From Cymbomonas tetramitiformis (Eukaryota > Chlorophyta > Pyramimonadophyceae > Pyramimonadales > Pyramimonadaceae), in the NCBI GenBank assembly GCA_001247695.2, contig LGRX02029311.1, positions 1 through 64,000 on the forward strand: a stretch of DNA of 64,000 bases, in the 5' to 3' direction. A program made the translations under genes and the position numbers. Below, in pieces: positions 61,331 through 64,000 of this stretch; positions within the stretch are counted from its first letter, which is position 1, and every line of letters starts with the position of its first letter. Under the pieces are notes generated by a model that worked only from the letters and a program-made list of their open reading frames with translations, was not told the DNA's origin and did no database searches.

Positions 61331-62449
61331 GTGCGACAGGGTAAGGCTGCTGAGACCCGCGATGCTACGAGCCTCCCCACGGACGTTACATTCCTGGAGT
61401 CCCTGCACGATGAGTATGCACGTGCCGGCCCTCTTCGGCAGCTGCGGGATGAGATCCTTGCGGCCCCGCACCATGCCACGAGGGATTTCCGTATCGTTGG
61501 GGACGTGCTATGGCGTGTAGCCGCAGGACGGTATCAGTTGGTTCTCGGCGAGGACTCCCCTTTGCGAGAAGTAGTCTTCAAGGATGCCCACGACTCCACC
61601 GCTGCAGGCCACACTGGCCGGGAGAAGACACTGGAGAGAGTTCTCCGCAGGTTCTGGTGGAAGAATGCCTCCGAGGATGTGGCAGGATGGGTGGCCTCAT
61701 GCCCTACATGTCAGGCGGTTCGTCCCCGGGCATCCTACCCCGATGGATTATTGAATCCGCACGCTATTCCCCAACGCAACTGGCAGGATGTGAGCGTGGA
61801 CTTCGTTACAGGGCTGCCGCTCACCGCCCAAGGAAACGACGCCTTTGTCACCTTCACGTGCAAGCTGAGCAAAATGGTGCACCTTATGCCCATGAACTTT
61901 GGGGACAGCTCTGCGCAAACGGTGGCCCGCATCTACTTCGACGTTGTCTGGAGGCAGCATGGAGCCCCGATGAAGATTGTATGCGACCGTGACCCCAGGT
62001 TCCAGGACTCGTTCTGGCGTGAGCTAATGAGGCTTATGGGGGTACGGGTGGCTTCTACCACTCCGTACAACCCTCGTTCGGACGGACAGGCGGAGCACAC
62101 CAACCGGGTGGTGGAGGACATGCTGCGCTCGTTCGTGGGTGCCAATCCTGATGACTGGGACCTCTACATGACGAACGTGGAGTTCGCTATCAACGACTCG
62201 CGCAGTGATGTCACCGGGTTCACGCCCTTTGAGCTATGCTACGGGGTGTCCCCGATGTCTCAATTAGATCTTTTCCTGGAAGCTGCAACTCTCCCTGGCT
62301 CTGCGCGACGGAAAGGGGGGGTGGGTACCGCCCATGAGATGGCTGCGAAGTTTTCGTCGCAGTTGCGGGACGCGCGTGGCCGCCTTGAGTTGGCTCAGCA
62401 GCGCCAGCGGGAGCAGTTCGACCGGCGCCACAAGCAGCATAATAGATAG
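61331..62449 (+). pseudogene. Element E integrase, truncated
   Basis: Open from 61244, with real homology starting at 61331 after the MITE. Zinc finger DAHDSTAAGHTGREK..CPTC, then DFVTG, CDRDPRFQ and GQAEHTN supply the D,D-35-E triad. Ends shortly after QRQREQFDRRH where A and B continue with the chromodomain and C5 MTase; those are missing here. The cut point (about 62440) marks the junction with the copia-related sequence. Confidence 0.85.
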
Positions 62450-63021
62450 TATGAAACACATATAGGGTAGAATATTCTATATATCCGTGTTTTAATACTA
62501 TCGCTGTACGCAAAAATATGAGGCTGAAACGGTGATAAGTCTGTAAAGATATCACATATGAGAGTCTGAGAGTCTAAGTAGCTTATGCTACGTGCGCTGT
62601 GTAAGTCTGTACGAGTACGGCTATGGTGATGCTCGAGTACTCTAACACGTGGCTCGCAGTCACTGTCGCTGTGACTCGCGGTCTCTGTCGCTATGACTCG
62701 CGGTCTCTGTCGCTATGACTCGCGGTCTCTGTCGCTATGACTCGCGGTCTCGAGCCGAATAATAATGCAGTCATCTGTCACATGCATCGAGGAATGTCAT
62801 ACAGGGGGCAGTACGGTATATCTAGTCCCCCGTGACACCACCTCATTCTGTGGATGTGTGTGGCAGTGGCATGGTAATGTAAGACAAGCAAATATCATAA
62901 TACTCGAAGAACGGAGCAAGCATATATCAGGCATTTGCATTGGCAAGAACTGGTCCTATTGGTGCCTCCGGGTCTTTAGAAATAGACATGCTCGCAGAGG
63001 CCCACCTTCCCTCGCCTCGGG
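62450..63021. other. Junction region, possible copia LTR, and a 22-bp minisatellite
   Basis: Directly after the truncated integrase lies an AT-rich imperfect palindrome (aaacacatatagggtagaatattctatatat..gtgttt). 62653-62740 has four 22-bp units ctcgcggtctctgtcgctatga. On the minus strand 62645-62451 reads TGTTAGAGTAC..GTGTTTCA, which could be a short copia LTR, but no adjacent polypurine tract confirms it. No gene. Confidence 0.45.
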
Positions 63022-64000
63022 TCACCCTATCAAGTTCTGCCGCTGCAGTGATGCTAGGACAATCTCATCCTGTCGTTGCTGTTGTTGTAGTTGTTGCTGC
63101 TGGGCATGTAGCTGCTGTGCTTCAGCTGCTCGTAGCTTCTCAACCAGCTTAACACGCCGGTCCTTAATATCCAATAGGCAGGCAGTGAACTTGTCAATAA
63201 TGGGAACCCCGTGTTTGGTGATAGGAAGGGCTTTTGTGAAAATGTCAGACTGATTGTCATCAGTCGGAATCCAGACCGGTGTAAACTTCCTGAGGGGCCC
63301 CTGACACCAGTTCCTAACCGCGTGGTACCGAACCGCAATGTGTTTGAGCTTAGAAGAGAGTGCCCGCTGAGTGACTAGAGTCTGAACTGCTGAGTTGTCT
63401 ACATTGATGGTGATGAGCTCATCTGAGGGAAAGAACTCTGTCAGTGTGTTATAGATGGCCAGGGCGGAGGTGCATGCCTCTGACATGGCAACATACTCTG
63501 CCTCTGTAGAGTGAAGGGCAGTGCATGACTTCTGCTTCTTTGACCACCAGTCAATGAGCATACCGTGAAAGTAGAGACAGTAGCCGGAAACTGAGTTCCG
63601 TGTGGCAGTGTCTCCTGCATGGTCTGAGTCACAGAATGCGGTGAGCTGGGGTGCTGCAGAGTCAATAGCCATAGCAAGTGTGTAGTCCCTGGTGGAATAG
63701 GCATAGTGTAGAATCCGTTTGGCAGCGGTGAGGGCTTCAACTGTGGGCTGGTGGCAGAACTGAGCCAGATATGTGACGTGGTAATATATGTCGGGTCTGA
63801 CTGTCCTGGCTAACCAGAGCAGAGAGTAGATCAAGGATCTGAGGGGTGTCTCAATGGACCTGTCAATGGTATCAGGTGAGGGAATGGGGAGGGAGAGACC
63901 CTCTGTCATCGGTGATCGAGGTGGCTGCTTATCCGTGTCTATGCTGAACTTAGCACACAGATCTGTGATGCTCCGCTCGTGTGAAAGCTCAATCCTGGTC
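63022..64000 (-). CDS. Ty1/copia pol C-terminal part (RT end and RNase H), partial
   Basis: The frame is open to the window edge, so the gene continues beyond 64000; the first in-window Met (63909) is internal. Copia hallmarks: LIYSLLWLARTVRPDI (end of RT), YLAQFC, AKRILHYAYSTRDYTL, FCDSDHAGDTATRNSVSGY and WWSKKQKSCTALHSTEAEYVAM (RNase H). The C-terminus ends in a Gln-rich coiled-coil-like tail (LRAAEAQQLHAQQQQLQQQQ). RNase H degrades the RNA strand during reverse transcription. No stop or frameshift within the visible part, so this may be the youngest element here. Confidence 0.88.
   Translation of the reverse strand, partial: TRIELSHERSITDLCAKFSIDTDKQPPRSPMTEGLSLPIPSPDTIDRSIETPLRSLIYSLLWLARTVRPDIYYHVTYLAQFCHQPTVEALTAAKRILHYAYSTRDYTLAMAIDSAAPQLTAFCDSDHAGDTATRNSVSGYCLYFHGMLIDWWSKKQKSCTALHSTEAEYVAMSEACTSALAIYNTLTEFFPSDELITINVDNSAVQTLVTQRALSSKLKHIAVRYHAVRNWCQGPLRKFTPVWIPTDDNQSDIFTKALPITKHGVPIIDKFTACLLDIKDRRVKLVEKLRAAEAQQLHAQQQQLQQQQRQDEIVLASLQRQNLIG

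Noticed and set aside
1..64000. Integrated giant virus or phage
   Set aside because: The viral-type MTases sit inside retrotransposon polyproteins; no capsid, polymerase B or packaging genes are present.

Overview
The window looks like eukaryotic nuclear DNA that is almost entirely transposable elements. It resembles a GC-rich, repeat-laden genome of a microbial eukaryote such as an alga or another protist; the species cannot be fixed from sequence alone. Evidence for a eukaryote: Ty3/gypsy and Ty1/copia polyproteins, LTRs, a GT-AG intron, Pol III box A/B elements, a MITE and a short TTAGGG-type telomeric tract. I see no host housekeeping gene, rRNA, CRISPR array or bacterial operon.

Layout. 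(1) 0-7 kb: a candidate DNA transposon or its remains. A zinc-finger plus 2-oxoglutarate/Fe(II) oxygenase gene (minus) faces a transposase-like gene (plus) across four perfect-stem hairpins and a 60-residue CxxC protein, followed by 173-bp tandem repeats. (2) 7-10.3 kb: two 258-bp direct repeats, each with a tRNA-like Pol III unit, plus unassigned DNA. (3) 10.3-33.7 kb: a nested block of Ty3/gypsy elements (A, B, C). Its two outer LTR ends are flanked by the same 5 bp (tttct), so it is probably the wreck of one insertion. (4) 33.7-38 kb: a small intron-containing gene of unknown function running into a nine-copy hairpin satellite. (5) 38-50 kb: element D, another gypsy-like element, with a DNMT-type C5 methyltransferase between RNase H and integrase, then a PHD finger and a second methyltransferase-like domain. 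(6) 50.8-62.45 kb: element E, a relative of A/B, decayed and interrupted by a TA-flanked MITE. (7) 62.5-64 kb: the 3' part of a copia element on the minus strand.

The most striking theme is DNA modification. Elements A and B encode a phage-Dam-like N6-adenine methyltransferase domain between RNase H and integrase, and a phage/algal-virus-like C5-cytosine methyltransferase after the chromodomain. Element E keeps the Dam-like domain. Element D carries an unrelated DNMT-type C5 domain and a PHD reader. The leftmost element carries a candidate base-oxidising dioxygenase. Selfish elements of at least three lineages here thus carry DNA-methylation writers, chromatin readers and possibly an eraser. 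Retrotransposon capture of cytosine methyltransferases is known in some algae and dinoflagellates. The dual adenine plus cytosine arrangement, and its pairing in one locus with an oxygenase-bearing transposon, is what most deserves follow-up.

Most copies are broken (nonsense codons, frameshifts, local duplications), so the window is a graveyard of recent elements rather than a set of active ones. Coordinates of domains and repeat edges are estimates read by eye, usually good to a few bases.
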